The notes beneath the pieces were generated by a model. That model saw nothing but the letters and a program-made list of their open reading frames with translations, was not told where the DNA came from and did no database searches. From Lachnospiraceae bacterium UBA3692 (GTDB taxonomy: Bacteria; Bacillota; Clostridia; Lachnospirales; Lachnospiraceae): a stretch of DNA of 5,499 nt. A program made the translations under genes and the position numbers. The stretch spans positions 1 to 5,499 of the forward strand of contig DFIR01000062.1 in NCBI GenBank assembly GCA_002372815.1. Reading direction: 5' to 3'. Of the stretch, positions 1-5,499 are shown one piece after another (positions within the stretch are counted from its first letter, which is position 1; each line of letters starts with the position of its first letter).

Positions 1-109
1 TCTATTGCTATAGCCACCCGGACATACTTTTCGAGGCCCTTTCCGCGCTTCGACCAGTCGGTCTCACCGAAGGTGAAATGCTCGTAAAAGTGCTTAAAAT
101 AAAGGATTT
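1..109 (-). other. Region downstream of rlmD with an open, unrecognised minus-strand reading that leaves the window
   Basis: This stretch follows the rlmD stop codon. Read leftward, the frame with codons at 105-103, 102-100 and so on stays open to the edge, and it also continues backward through the last codons of rlmD in a different frame. Its part beyond rlmD contains YFKHFYEHFTF followed by GETDWSKRGKGLEKY, a mixed aromatic and basic sequence that looks more like protein than random translation. I do not recognise a family. No ATG, GTG or TTG lies in this frame between the rlmD end and about position 20, so it has no visible start. It could be a gene truncated at a recombination junction, or chance. 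DNA at 81-140 is only about 32% GC, far below the neighbouring genes, while 1-60 is about 55%. A small inverted repeat (64-68 with 72-76) is present but lacks a T-run. No terminator for the operon is visible. Confidence 0.25.
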
Positions 110-1804
110 CTACGAGTTCAACTTTTGTAGCAACACTATAGTCTCGATGTGCACCGTCTGCGGAAACATATCCACCGGCTGCACGATCTCCACGCTGTAT
201 CCTCCCTCCCGGAGGATCTTCAGGTCGCGGGCCAGGGTCGCCGGGTTGCAGCTGATGTAGACGACCCGCTGCGGAGACATCTGCAGGATCGTATCGAGGC
301 AGCGGCGGTCGCAGCCCTTGCGGGGCGGATCGACGCAGATTACGTCGGCGCGGGCGCCGAGGGCGGCCTGGGCGGGAAGGACCTCCTCCGCCTTGCCCAC
401 GAAGAATTCGGCATTGAAAATGCCGCTGCGGAGGGCATTCTGACGCGCATTCTCCACGGCTTCCGGAATGATCTCGACGCCGCAGACGCGGCCGGCGCGC
501 TGCGCCATGAAGAGGGAGATCGTGCCGACGCCGCAGTAGAGATCCCAGACGGTCTCCTCCCCGGTGAGGCCGGCGAGAGAGACGGCGATGCTGTAGAGGC
601 GTTCCGTCTGCTCCGCGTTCACCTGATAGAAAGCGTGGGGAGAGATGCGGAAAGAGATCGGTGTGCCGGCCGGTGTGAACTCCAGGGAGGCCTGCGCATC
701 CGATTCCTGCCCCGCTTCCGCAGAACTGCCCGTCTGCAATCCCGTGACCTCCTGCAGCTGCAGGCTGTCCTGGATCCAGTCACGTCCCCAGAGGATGCGG
801 TCCTGCTGCCCGAGGATCACATTGGTGCGGGCGGTATTGGTGTTCAGGACGATGCCGACGAGGTGCGGCGCGGCGGATCCGGAGGCTGCCGCCCCATCGG
901 ACACCGGGCCAGCAGCGCCTGCGCCGGCTGCATCTGCCCCGGCTGCGGCACCCAGCTCCGTCTCCCGGAGCATCTCCACGAGCTGCCGCTCCTGGGGGAG
1001 TCGGTTGCCGTTGACGATCAGGCAGACAAGGATCTCGCCGGAGCTGCGGCCGGTGCGGAGCAGGACATGGCGCACGAGGCCCTTACCGGTCTCCTCGTCG
1101 TAGGCCGGGATCTTGTTCTGCCCCATCCAGGAGAGGATGGTGGTAAGAAGGGCGTGGCAGGACGGCTGTTCCAGAAGGCAGGTCGTGTGGGGGATGATGC
1201 TGTGGGTCCGCCCCGCGTAGAAGCCTGCTGCGGGGCAGCCGTTCACCATGCCCACCGGCACCTGGGCCTTGTTGCGGTAGTGGAAAGGGGCCGGCGCGGC
1301 AAGCGCGGGCTGCATCAGCCGGTCCAGTTCCTCCGGGGAGAAGCCGCCGATCCGCTGCAGGTCGCTGCGGACTTTGCCGGTCTTGTAGGCCAGCTGCTGC
1401 GCATAGTCCAGCGCCTGGAGCTGGCAGCCGCCGCAGGAGCGGTAGACCGGGCAGGGGGCCTGCACCCGGTGGGGCGACGGTTCGGAAATGGCGTAAAGCC
1501 GGGCGTAAGCATAGCTTCTGCCCGGCTTTGTGATCTGTGCCTGCACGATGTCGCCGATCACGGCGTCCTTGACGAAAAGGGTGTACCCGGCGGACTGACC
1601 GTCCGTGGCCGGGACCCTGCCGATCCCTTCGCCGCCCTCCGCGATATCGCGGATACGGACGGTGACGAGGTCATTCTTCTTATAGGGCGCGTCGGCCGGG
1701 CGCTTGCGGGGCGATTCCTTCCCTGCAGCGCGCGCCTGCTCCGCAGCCGGCTTCCTGCCTGCTGCGCGGGTTTTATTCGTGGAATTCTGGCGTTTTCTGT
1801 TCAT
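110..1804 (-). CDS. rlmD: 23S rRNA (uracil-5)-methyltransferase, RlmD/RumA (RlmCD) family
   Basis: SAM-dependent enzyme that makes 5-methyluridine in 23S rRNA (U1939 for RlmD; related Gram-positive RlmCD enzymes also modify U747, and the sequence does not tell which). Numbering from the ATG at 1804: a basic Ala/Lys/Arg-rich tail (1-40), a TRAM domain (about 43-105), and four cysteines placed as in [4Fe-4S] RumA (C118, C124, C127 in CPVYRSCGGC, and C209). The Rossmann methyltransferase part has the SAM motif DLYCGVGT (421-428), DPPRKGC (492-498), the nucleophile Cys519 in SCNPATLARD, and the general base Glu554 in HIET. At 564 residues it is longer than E. coli RumA (433), owing to the tail and two low-complexity insertions (about 284-313 and 349-382). 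A GTG at 1810 directly follows the upstream TGA and is an alternative start; ATG at 1804 is preferred. The gene is nearly contiguous with the exoribonuclease gene, suggesting translational coupling. The last ten codons are unusually AT-rich (ATA, CTA, TTG). Confidence 0.93.
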   Translation of the reverse strand: MNRKRQNSTNKTRAAGRKPAAEQARAAGKESPRKRPADAPYKKNDLVTVRIRDIAEGGEGIGRVPATDGQSAGYTLFVKDAVIGDIVQAQITKPGRSYAYARLYAISEPSPHRVQAPCPVYRSCGGCQLQALDYAQQLAYKTGKVRSDLQRIGGFSPEELDRLMQPALAAPAPFHYRNKAQVPVGMVNGCPAAGFYAGRTHSIIPHTTCLLEQPSCHALLTTILSWMGQNKIPAYDEETGKGLVRHVLLRTGRSSGEILVCLIVNGNRLPQERQLVEMLRETELGAAAGADAAGAGAAGPVSDGAAASGSAAPHLVGIVLNTNTARTNVILGQQDRILWGRDWIQDSLQLQEVTGLQTGSSAEAGQESDAQASLEFTPAGTPISFRISPHAFYQVNAEQTERLYSIAVSLAGLTGEETVWDLYCGVGTISLFMAQRAGRVCGVEIIPEAVENARQNALRSGIFNAEFFVGKAEEVLPAQAALGARADVICVDPPRKGCDRRCLDTILQMSPQRVVYISCNPATLARDLKILREGGYSVEIVQPVDMFPQTVHIETIVLLQKLNS

Positions 1805-1810
1805 ATACAC

Positions 1811-2761
1811 TCAATCCATGATCGTTCTGCGGATGTTGGACTCCAGCAGGCTCTGATAGCCGAGCCAGCCGTCCGAATCCGGCTGTCCGGCGCCCAGCGC
1901 CTCCTTGAACATCTCGAGCTTGGCGTCGGTGTTGTCCGCCATGTGGAGGGCCGCCGCCTCGATGATCGCGGGCTTCTTGGGGGAGCCGAACTCCATCTCG
2001 CCGTGGTGGGCGAGGATGCAGTGCCGCAGCTCCATGGCCTCCATCGCGGGGAAATCCGGGATCTCCCGCAGCTTCTCGTCGATCATGCTGACGCCGATCA
2101 CGATGTGGCCGATGAACTGCCCCTCATCCGTATAGTCATTCCTGGGAAAAGCGGACAGCTCCCGCACCTTGCCGATATCGTGCAGCAGGGCAGCCGTGAT
2201 CAGCAGGTCCCTCTTGAGGTAGGGATAGTTGCGGCAGTAGAAGTGGCAGAGGTTGGTCACGCCGAGGGTGTGCTCCAGAAGGCCGCCGACGAATCCGTGG
2301 TGGATGCTCTTGGCGGCGGAGGAGAATCGGAAGGCAGACACAAAGTCCTCGTCCTCCACAAAGAAAGCCCTCAGCAGCTGCTGCATGTAAGGATCCTTCA
2401 CGGAATCGATGTATTTGAGGACCACCGACATCATCTCGTCGATGTTCCGCTCGGACACGGGCAGGTAATCCGCGGGATCATACTCTCCTTCGCGGCACTT
2501 CCGCAGCTGCTTGATGTTCATCTGGAGCCTTCCCTGGAAGGAGGTGACCTCTCCCACCACGAAGACGTAGTCGAGTTCCTCGAAATCGCCGATGCCGGCG
2601 CTGTCCGGATCCCAGATCTTGGCGTCGATGCTGCCGGTCTTGTCCTGGAGCGTCAGGCTCTCGTACTGTTTCCCGTTCTTGGTGGTGAGGAGCTGTCTCT
2701 TTCTGCAGAGGTAAGTCTCTCTCACGGAGCTGCCTTCCCGAAGCTGGCTGATGGATCGCAT
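1811..2761 (-). CDS. yhaM: YhaM-family 3'-5' exoribonuclease (OB fold plus HD domain)
   Basis: Cytoplasmic RNase/DNase of the YhaM (CBF1) type. The B. subtilis member degrades RNA from the 3' end in a metal-dependent way and, with other exonucleases, takes part in RNA turnover. The 316-residue length matches the family (about 314). Residues 13-88 form an OB-fold nucleic-acid-binding domain, with the typical stretch LTLQDKTGSIDAKIWD near 36-51. The HD phosphohydrolase domain follows: H164 (LLEHT), the HD pair H194-D195 (LLHDIGK), H219 (GHI), the pair H252-H253 (AHHG) and D276 (MADNTDAK), which together are the expected metal ligands. No key residue is missing. The ATG start puts the OB fold at the usual distance from the N terminus; the nearest good ribosome binding sequence is AAAGGA, 13 nt upstream, slightly far. 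The gene sits 37 bp after the HtrA-like gene and its TGA abuts the rlmD start region, so the three are probably co-transcribed. Confidence 0.93.
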   Translation of the reverse strand: MRSISQLREGSSVRETYLCRKRQLLTTKNGKQYESLTLQDKTGSIDAKIWDPDSAGIGDFEELDYVFVVGEVTSFQGRLQMNIKQLRKCREGEYDPADYLPVSERNIDEMMSVVLKYIDSVKDPYMQQLLRAFFVEDEDFVSAFRFSSAAKSIHHGFVGGLLEHTLGVTNLCHFYCRNYPYLKRDLLITAALLHDIGKVRELSAFPRNDYTDEGQFIGHIVIGVSMIDEKLREIPDFPAMEAMELRHCILAHHGEMEFGSPKKPAIIEAAALHMADNTDAKLEMFKEALGAGQPDSDGWLGYQSLLESNIRRTIMD

Positions 2762-2774
2762 AGATTACGTTCTG

Positions 2775-2780
2775 TCCTTT
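2775..2780 (-). promoter_or_regulatory. Likely ribosome binding site of yhaM
   Basis: The minus strand reads AAAGGA here, complementary to the 16S rRNA 3' end, 13 nt before the ATG at 2761. It is the only Shine-Dalgarno-like sequence in the 37-bp gap after the HtrA-like gene. The spacing is longer than the usual 5-10 nt, so initiation may be moderate or helped by ribosomes finishing the upstream gene. Confidence 0.5.
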
Positions 2781-2798
2781 CTATTTTGAATACAGTGT

Positions 2799-4136
2799 TC
2801 AGAAGGTGACCGTCAGGGTCATGGTCTGGTAGCCGTTCCCGCTCTTCCTGCGGATCTCGAAGCCGGCGCTCTGTCCGGGCTCCAGCTCGTAGAGGACCGG
2901 GATGAGGTCCGCGTAGCAGGAGATCTCTTTCCCCTCGGCGGCGGTGATGATGTCCCCGGTCTGCATACCGCTGTTCATGGCGGGAGAATCCGTCGCCGTC
3001 CCGGCGATGTAGACGCCGTTCGGCATATCCTGCTCCTTCCGGACCGCTTCCGGAATGTCCGTGCCCCGGATCCCCAGGTAGACCTTGGTCTGTCCCTTCG
3101 AGAGGGCGGTGATGAGGGGCTTGAGCTGCGCGATGCTGAGGGCGGTCAGGGAGTTGGGCATGTCGCTGCGCTTGTGCTTCATGTCCACGATCCCGACGGT
3201 CTGTCCGTCCAGATCCATGAGAAAACCGCTCGCGCTGCTGCTCCCGTAAATGTCGGTCGTCAGCTGCCGGAAATCCGCGTCATAGAGGTCCAGGTGGGCG
3301 GAAGTTCCGTTGATCACCCCGAACGCCATGGATCCCACACCTGCGGGGTTGCCGACCGCGATGACCGGCACGCCGGTGAGGTCATCCGGCTGTGTGTCCG
3401 AGAGGGCGGCTGCCGTGATGCCGGCGAGCTGTTCCTTGGTCATGCCTTCGAGGGATACGCCCAGCACGGAGATGCCGGTCTCCCGGTCCTCGCCGAGCAG
3501 GTGCGCCTCTGCGGTGACCCCGCCGTTGAACTGCACTTCGATGCGCTCCTCCTGCGCCAGGCCCGTCCGAAGCACGAGCACCTCGATCTCCCCGCTGTTT
3601 TTGGAGATGACAGCGCCCGACACATTGCCCTTCTGCTCATAGACGCTGTCGAGCCAGTCCGTGTCCGACCGGATCACGCTGACCTGGACGAAGCTGCCGC
3701 GCTTTTCGTCGGCAAGTTTCTTCATGCCGCTGTAGACGCGCTGGTATTCGGAGGGGTCCATCGGCATCTCCGCGAGGACGTGGTCGATCTCCTCCTTGAT
3801 CAGCGCTTCCCTGCGCGCGGTCTCCTCCTCTTCCTTCTCCCGTTCCTTCTCCTGCATCTCCTCCGGAGTCAGCTCCTCCTGGGCGGTCTCCTCCGGGAGC
3901 GTGATCTCCTGCACGGTCGTCTCCTCCTGGGGAAACAGCGCGCGGTTGATCAGCGGTTCGAGCAGCAGGAAGATGATGCACGCCACGGCGCCGAAGACCG
4001 CGCCGACCACCGCCATCTCCAGCAGTCTCTTGAGCATCTGCCGGCGGCTGACCGGGGGCGTCTTGATCTCCTCGCGCATGAAGCCGGTATCTATCTCCTG
4101 CACTTCCTCCGGGATCTCTCTCTTTTCTTCATCCAT
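2799..4136 (-). CDS. Membrane-anchored HtrA/DegP-like PDZ protein, probable pseudoprotease
   Basis: Resembles HtrA-type S1C serine proteases in layout, but probably not a protease. Numbering from the ATG at 4136 (445 residues): a charged cytoplasmic N terminus (1-39), one transmembrane helix (about 40-62, VVGAVFGAVACIIFLLLEPL at its core), a Glu-rich, probably coiled-coil stretch (about 76-128), a trypsin-like domain (about 150-345) and a C-terminal PDZ domain (about 350-445, with the SPAMNSGMQTGDIITAAEG core). The fold is traceable by SGAVISKN, GEDRETGISVLGV, IAVGNPAG and GFLMDLDGQTVGIV. By motif alignment the catalytic positions have changed: NHV His is Thr191, TDLAVL Asp is Gly221, and GNSGG Ser is about Ala302 within SSSASGF. 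The protein is therefore likely a surface or periplasm-facing peptide-binding or scaffold protein; automated annotation would call it a serine protease. A TTG start at 4160 would add eight residues, but ATG at 4136 has a purine-rich AGAAGAGAG nine nt upstream. First gene of the leftward unit. Confidence 0.85.
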   Translation of the reverse strand: MDEEKREIPEEVQEIDTGFMREEIKTPPVSRRQMLKRLLEMAVVGAVFGAVACIIFLLLEPLINRALFPQEETTVQEITLPEETAQEELTPEEMQEKEREKEEEETARREALIKEEIDHVLAEMPMDPSEYQRVYSGMKKLADEKRGSFVQVSVIRSDTDWLDSVYEQKGNVSGAVISKNSGEIEVLVLRTGLAQEERIEVQFNGGVTAEAHLLGEDRETGISVLGVSLEGMTKEQLAGITAAALSDTQPDDLTGVPVIAVGNPAGVGSMAFGVINGTSAHLDLYDADFRQLTTDIYGSSSASGFLMDLDGQTVGIVDMKHKRSDMPNSLTALSIAQLKPLITALSKGQTKVYLGIRGTDIPEAVRKEQDMPNGVYIAGTATDSPAMNSGMQTGDIITAAEGKEISCYADLIPVLYELEPGQSAGFEIRRKSGNGYQTMTLTVTF

Positions 4137-4145
4137 AGTTCCGTG

Positions 4146-4154
4146 CTCTCTTCT
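4146..4154 (-). promoter_or_regulatory. Ribosome binding site that favours the ATG at 4136
   Basis: The minus strand reads AGAAGAGAG, nine nt before the ATG at 4136. It is purine-rich but not a perfect Shine-Dalgarno match. The rival TTG at 4160 has no purine-rich sequence at the proper distance, and this element would lie inside the coding region if TTG were used. This decides the start in favour of the ATG, with moderate certainty. Confidence 0.45.
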
Positions 4155-4175
4155 TTCCAAAGCGCTCTGAAACGT

Positions 4176-4213
4176 CGGGATCGTCCGGCCATCCCGCGGG
4201 GGCCGCGCCGGAC
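4176..4213 (-). promoter_or_regulatory. GC-rich stem-loops at the 5' end of the leftward transcript
   Basis: A perfect 7-bp inverted repeat pairs 4207-4213 (GTCCGGC on the minus strand) with 4183-4189 (GCCGGAC). Inside it GCGG/CCGC can add four pairs around a CCC loop. A second 6-bp repeat (4191-4196 with 4176-4181, CGGGAT/ATCCCG) overlaps the first, so the two stems either exclude one another or form a pseudoknot. The first stem begins almost exactly where transcription from the minus-strand promoter should start, which would leave little single-stranded 5' end. No T-run follows on either strand, so it is not an intrinsic terminator as it stands. The role, if any (mRNA stability or leader control), is inference. 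Confidence 0.45.
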
Positions 4214-4219
4214 TCTGAT

Positions 4220-4248
4220 ATTATAGCAGGAATTGATATCCCCGTGAA
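4220..4248 (-). promoter_or_regulatory. Sigma-A-type promoter for the htrA-like/yhaM/rlmD unit
   Basis: On the minus strand: -35 TTCACG (4248-4243, four of six consensus bases), a 17-bp spacer, and a perfect -10 TATAAT (4225-4220) preceded by TGC, giving an extended -10 (TGnTATAAT). Transcription should start near 4213, about 77 nt before the ATG at 4136. It is the strongest promoter-like sequence in the window and lies at the only place suited to drive all three leftward genes. Confidence 0.7.
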
Positions 4249-4257
4249 GTTCACATG

Positions 4258-4266
4258 TGTTATACT
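4258..4266 (+). promoter_or_regulatory. Extended -10 promoter for mutS2
   Basis: TGTTATACT on the plus strand combines the TG of an extended -10 with TATACT, which matches five of six consensus bases. At the 17-bp spacing the -35 position (4238-4243) is poor, so the promoter would rely on the extended -10. Predicted start is near 4273, about 42 nt before the ATG at 4315. It lies back-to-back with the leftward promoter, and its upstream part overlaps the leftward -35 element. Confidence 0.5.
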
Positions 4267-4314
4267 CCAAAGTGACAAACAGGCCTTTTATTCCACTGCA
4301 GAGACAGATTCCTT

Positions 4315-5499
4315 ATGAATGAAAAAGTACTCCGCGTCGTCGAATACGACAAGATCATCGACCGTCTGACACAGCTGGCCGGCTCCGAGCCGGGCCGGAA
4401 ACTGTGCCGGGAGCTGCTCCCCATGCGCCGTCTCTCCGAGATCGAGCACGCGCAGATCGAGACGGAAGCTGCACTTTCCATGCTGCTGCGCAAAGGTTCC
4501 ATCAGCTTCGGCGGCAACCGCGATTTCTCCTATATGTTCGGATCCCTGGCGATCGGAGCTTCTCTTTCCGCGCCCGAACTGCTCCACCTGTCCTCTTTCC
4601 TGGACAACGTGGACCGTGTGAAGGCCTACGGGACCTCGGCCGACGGCGGCCGCGGGATCCCCGGCGGGGAGGGTAAGTCCGACCAGGAGATCGTCGAAGA
4701 GAATCCGCTCTTCGACATGTTCGACTGCCTCTATCCGCTGCGCGCGCTGCAGCGCGAGATCTGCCGCTGCATCGTCTCCGAGGAGGAGATCGCCGATGAC
4801 GCGAGCCCGGGACTGCGCAAAGTGCGCCGGGAGATCGGCCTCGCCGGCGACAAGATCCACCAGCAGCTCCAGAAGATGGTCAATGTCTCGCTGACGCCCT
4901 ACCTGCAGGACAACGTCATCACCATGCGCGGCGACCGGTACTGCCTGCCCATCAAGGCGGAGCACAAGGGCCAGGTGCCGGGCATCGTCCACGACCAGTC
5001 CTCCTCGGGCTCCACGCTCTTCATCGAGCCGCAGGCGATCGTGAGCCTGAACAACACGCTGCGGGAGCTGATGATCCAGGAGAAGAAGGAGGAGGAGAAG
5101 GTCCTCGCCGCCCTCTCCGCGGAAGCGGCGGAGCACCTGATGGAGCTGAAGGACAATGCGGTCAATATGACGGCGCTGGACTTCATCTTCGCCCGCGGCA
5201 AGCTGGCGCTGGAGCAGAACGCGACGCGGCCGATCTTCAACGACCGCCACTATATCCATATCCGGAAGGGCCGCCACCCGCTGATCGACCCCAAGAAAGT
5301 CGTGCCGATCGACCTGTCGATGGGCGACACCTATGACCTGATCGTGATCACCGGCCCCAACACAGGCGGCAAAACGGTCACGCTCAAGACCGTCGGCCTC
5401 TTCGAGCTGATGGGCATGGCCGGCCTGCACATCCCTGCGGCGGACCGGAGCGAGCTCTCCGTCTTCCGGCAGGTCTACGCGGACATCGGCGACGAGCAG
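4315..5499 (+). CDS. mutS2: MutS2 family ATPase/endonuclease, N-terminal half (runs off the window)
   Basis: The first 395 residues of a protein that is usually about 780-800 long. MutS2 is a MutS-like ATPase without the mismatch-recognition domain; members with a C-terminal Smr domain are nucleases that suppress recombination, and B. subtilis MutS2 acts on collided ribosomes. Seen here: the family N terminus (VLRVVEYDKIIDRL, 5-18), the core/lever and clamp helices (about 130-330) with MRGDRYCLPIKAEHKGQVPGIVHDQS split around 204-229, the family signature SSGSTLFIEPQAIV (230-243), RKGRHPL (317-323), and the Walker A loop GPNTGGKT (347-354). It ends just after VYADIGDEQ; Walker B, KOW and Smr regions would lie to the right. 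A Gly-rich insertion (106-124) interrupts the region before ENPLFDMFD. The ATG is the only start possible in frame, since a TGA at 4273-4275 closes the frame upstream and no GTG or TTG intervenes. The Shine-Dalgarno sequence is weak (GAGA, 10 nt away). Confidence 0.95.
   Translation, partial: MNEKVLRVVEYDKIIDRLTQLAGSEPGRKLCRELLPMRRLSEIEHAQIETEAALSMLLRKGSISFGGNRDFSYMFGSLAIGASLSAPELLHLSSFLDNVDRVKAYGTSADGGRGIPGGEGKSDQEIVEENPLFDMFDCLYPLRALQREICRCIVSEEEIADDASPGLRKVRREIGLAGDKIHQQLQKMVNVSLTPYLQDNVITMRGDRYCLPIKAEHKGQVPGIVHDQSSSGSTLFIEPQAIVSLNNTLRELMIQEKKEEEKVLAALSAEAAEHLMELKDNAVNMTALDFIFARGKLALEQNATRPIFNDRHYIHIRKGRHPLIDPKKVVPIDLSMGDTYDLIVITGPNTGGKTVTLKTVGLFELMGMAGLHIPAADRSELSVFRQVYADIGDEQ

Noticed and set aside
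64..76. Inverted repeat TCACC-GAA-GGTGA as terminator of the leftward operon
   Set aside because: Only a 5-bp stem and no T-run follows it on the minus strand, so it does not meet the pattern of an intrinsic terminator.
5..133. Inverted 6-mers TTGCTA (5-10) and TAGCAA (128-133), each close to a CTATAG
   Set aside because: Too short to count as element ends or recombinase arms; expected by chance in AT-richer DNA. Kept only as a detail to compare if an attachment site is found.
149..2809. An open frame of 886 codons on the plus strand
   Set aside because: It is antisense to rlmD and yhaM and even runs across their junction. Its composition (many Ala, Gly, Arg, Asp, Leu, His) is what the complement of GC-rich codons gives, and it shows no recognisable domain.
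4137..4160. TTG at 4160 as the start of the HtrA-like gene
   Set aside because: It lacks a ribosome binding sequence and would place the purine-rich AGAAGAGAG inside the gene; the ATG at 4136 is better supported.
4183..4213. The GC-rich stem as an intrinsic terminator between the divergent genes
   Set aside because: No run of T follows on either strand, and no gene is directed into it from either side.
3174..4226. A long plus-strand frame opposite the HtrA-like gene
   Set aside because: Antisense shadow of a GC-rich gene; its Leu-rich stretch is the complement of the Glu-rich stalk of the real protein.
4233..4238. TTGATA as the -35 element of the mutS2 promoter
   Set aside because: It is 22 bp from the TATACT -10, too far for a sigma-A promoter; the extended -10 explains the site better.
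4288..5430. A 380-codon minus-strand frame opposite mutS2
   Set aside because: The plus strand is clearly MutS2 with a Walker A motif; the opposite frame is low-complexity His/Asp/Arg/Leu translation with no family resemblance.

Overview
The window comes from a GC-rich member of the Firmicutes, most likely class Clostridia and probably close to Lachnospiraceae. The evidence is a complete YhaM-type exoribonuclease, a MutS2 and an iron-sulfur RlmD-type methyltransferase of clostridial character, sigma-A-like promoters with extended -10 elements, and coding DNA of roughly 60-67% GC. The genus cannot be fixed from the sequence alone.

Layout: three genes run leftward from a promoter region near position 4220. 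In order of transcription they are a membrane-anchored HtrA/DegP-like PDZ protein (4136 to 2799), a YhaM-family OB-fold/HD 3'-5' exoribonuclease (2761 to 1811) and an RlmD/RumA-type 23S rRNA m5U methyltransferase (1804 to 110). Gaps are 37 bp and about zero, so they look like one transcription unit. A fourth gene, mutS2, starts at 4315, runs rightward and leaves the window after 395 codons. The 178-bp divergent region carries two back-to-back extended -10 promoters, and the leftward transcript would begin in a GC-rich stem-loop.

Function: the rRNA methyltransferase and the exoribonuclease act on RNA, and MutS2 is known in Bacillus subtilis for acting on collided ribosomes as well as on DNA, so a loose RNA/ribosome-quality theme is possible; this is inference from adjacency. 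The HtrA-like protein keeps the protease fold and PDZ domain but appears to have lost all three catalytic residues, so it is probably a pseudoprotease.

The left edge is the other interesting place. GC content falls from about 67% (181-240) to about 32% (81-140) over the last codons of rlmD and beyond. The 3' end of rumA/rlmD is a known integration site for conjugative elements in Firmicutes, so this may be the junction of a mobile element that lies outside the window. An unrecognised open reading on the minus strand crosses this junction and leaves the window. I see no tRNA, rRNA, CRISPR, insertion sequence or convincing intrinsic terminator.
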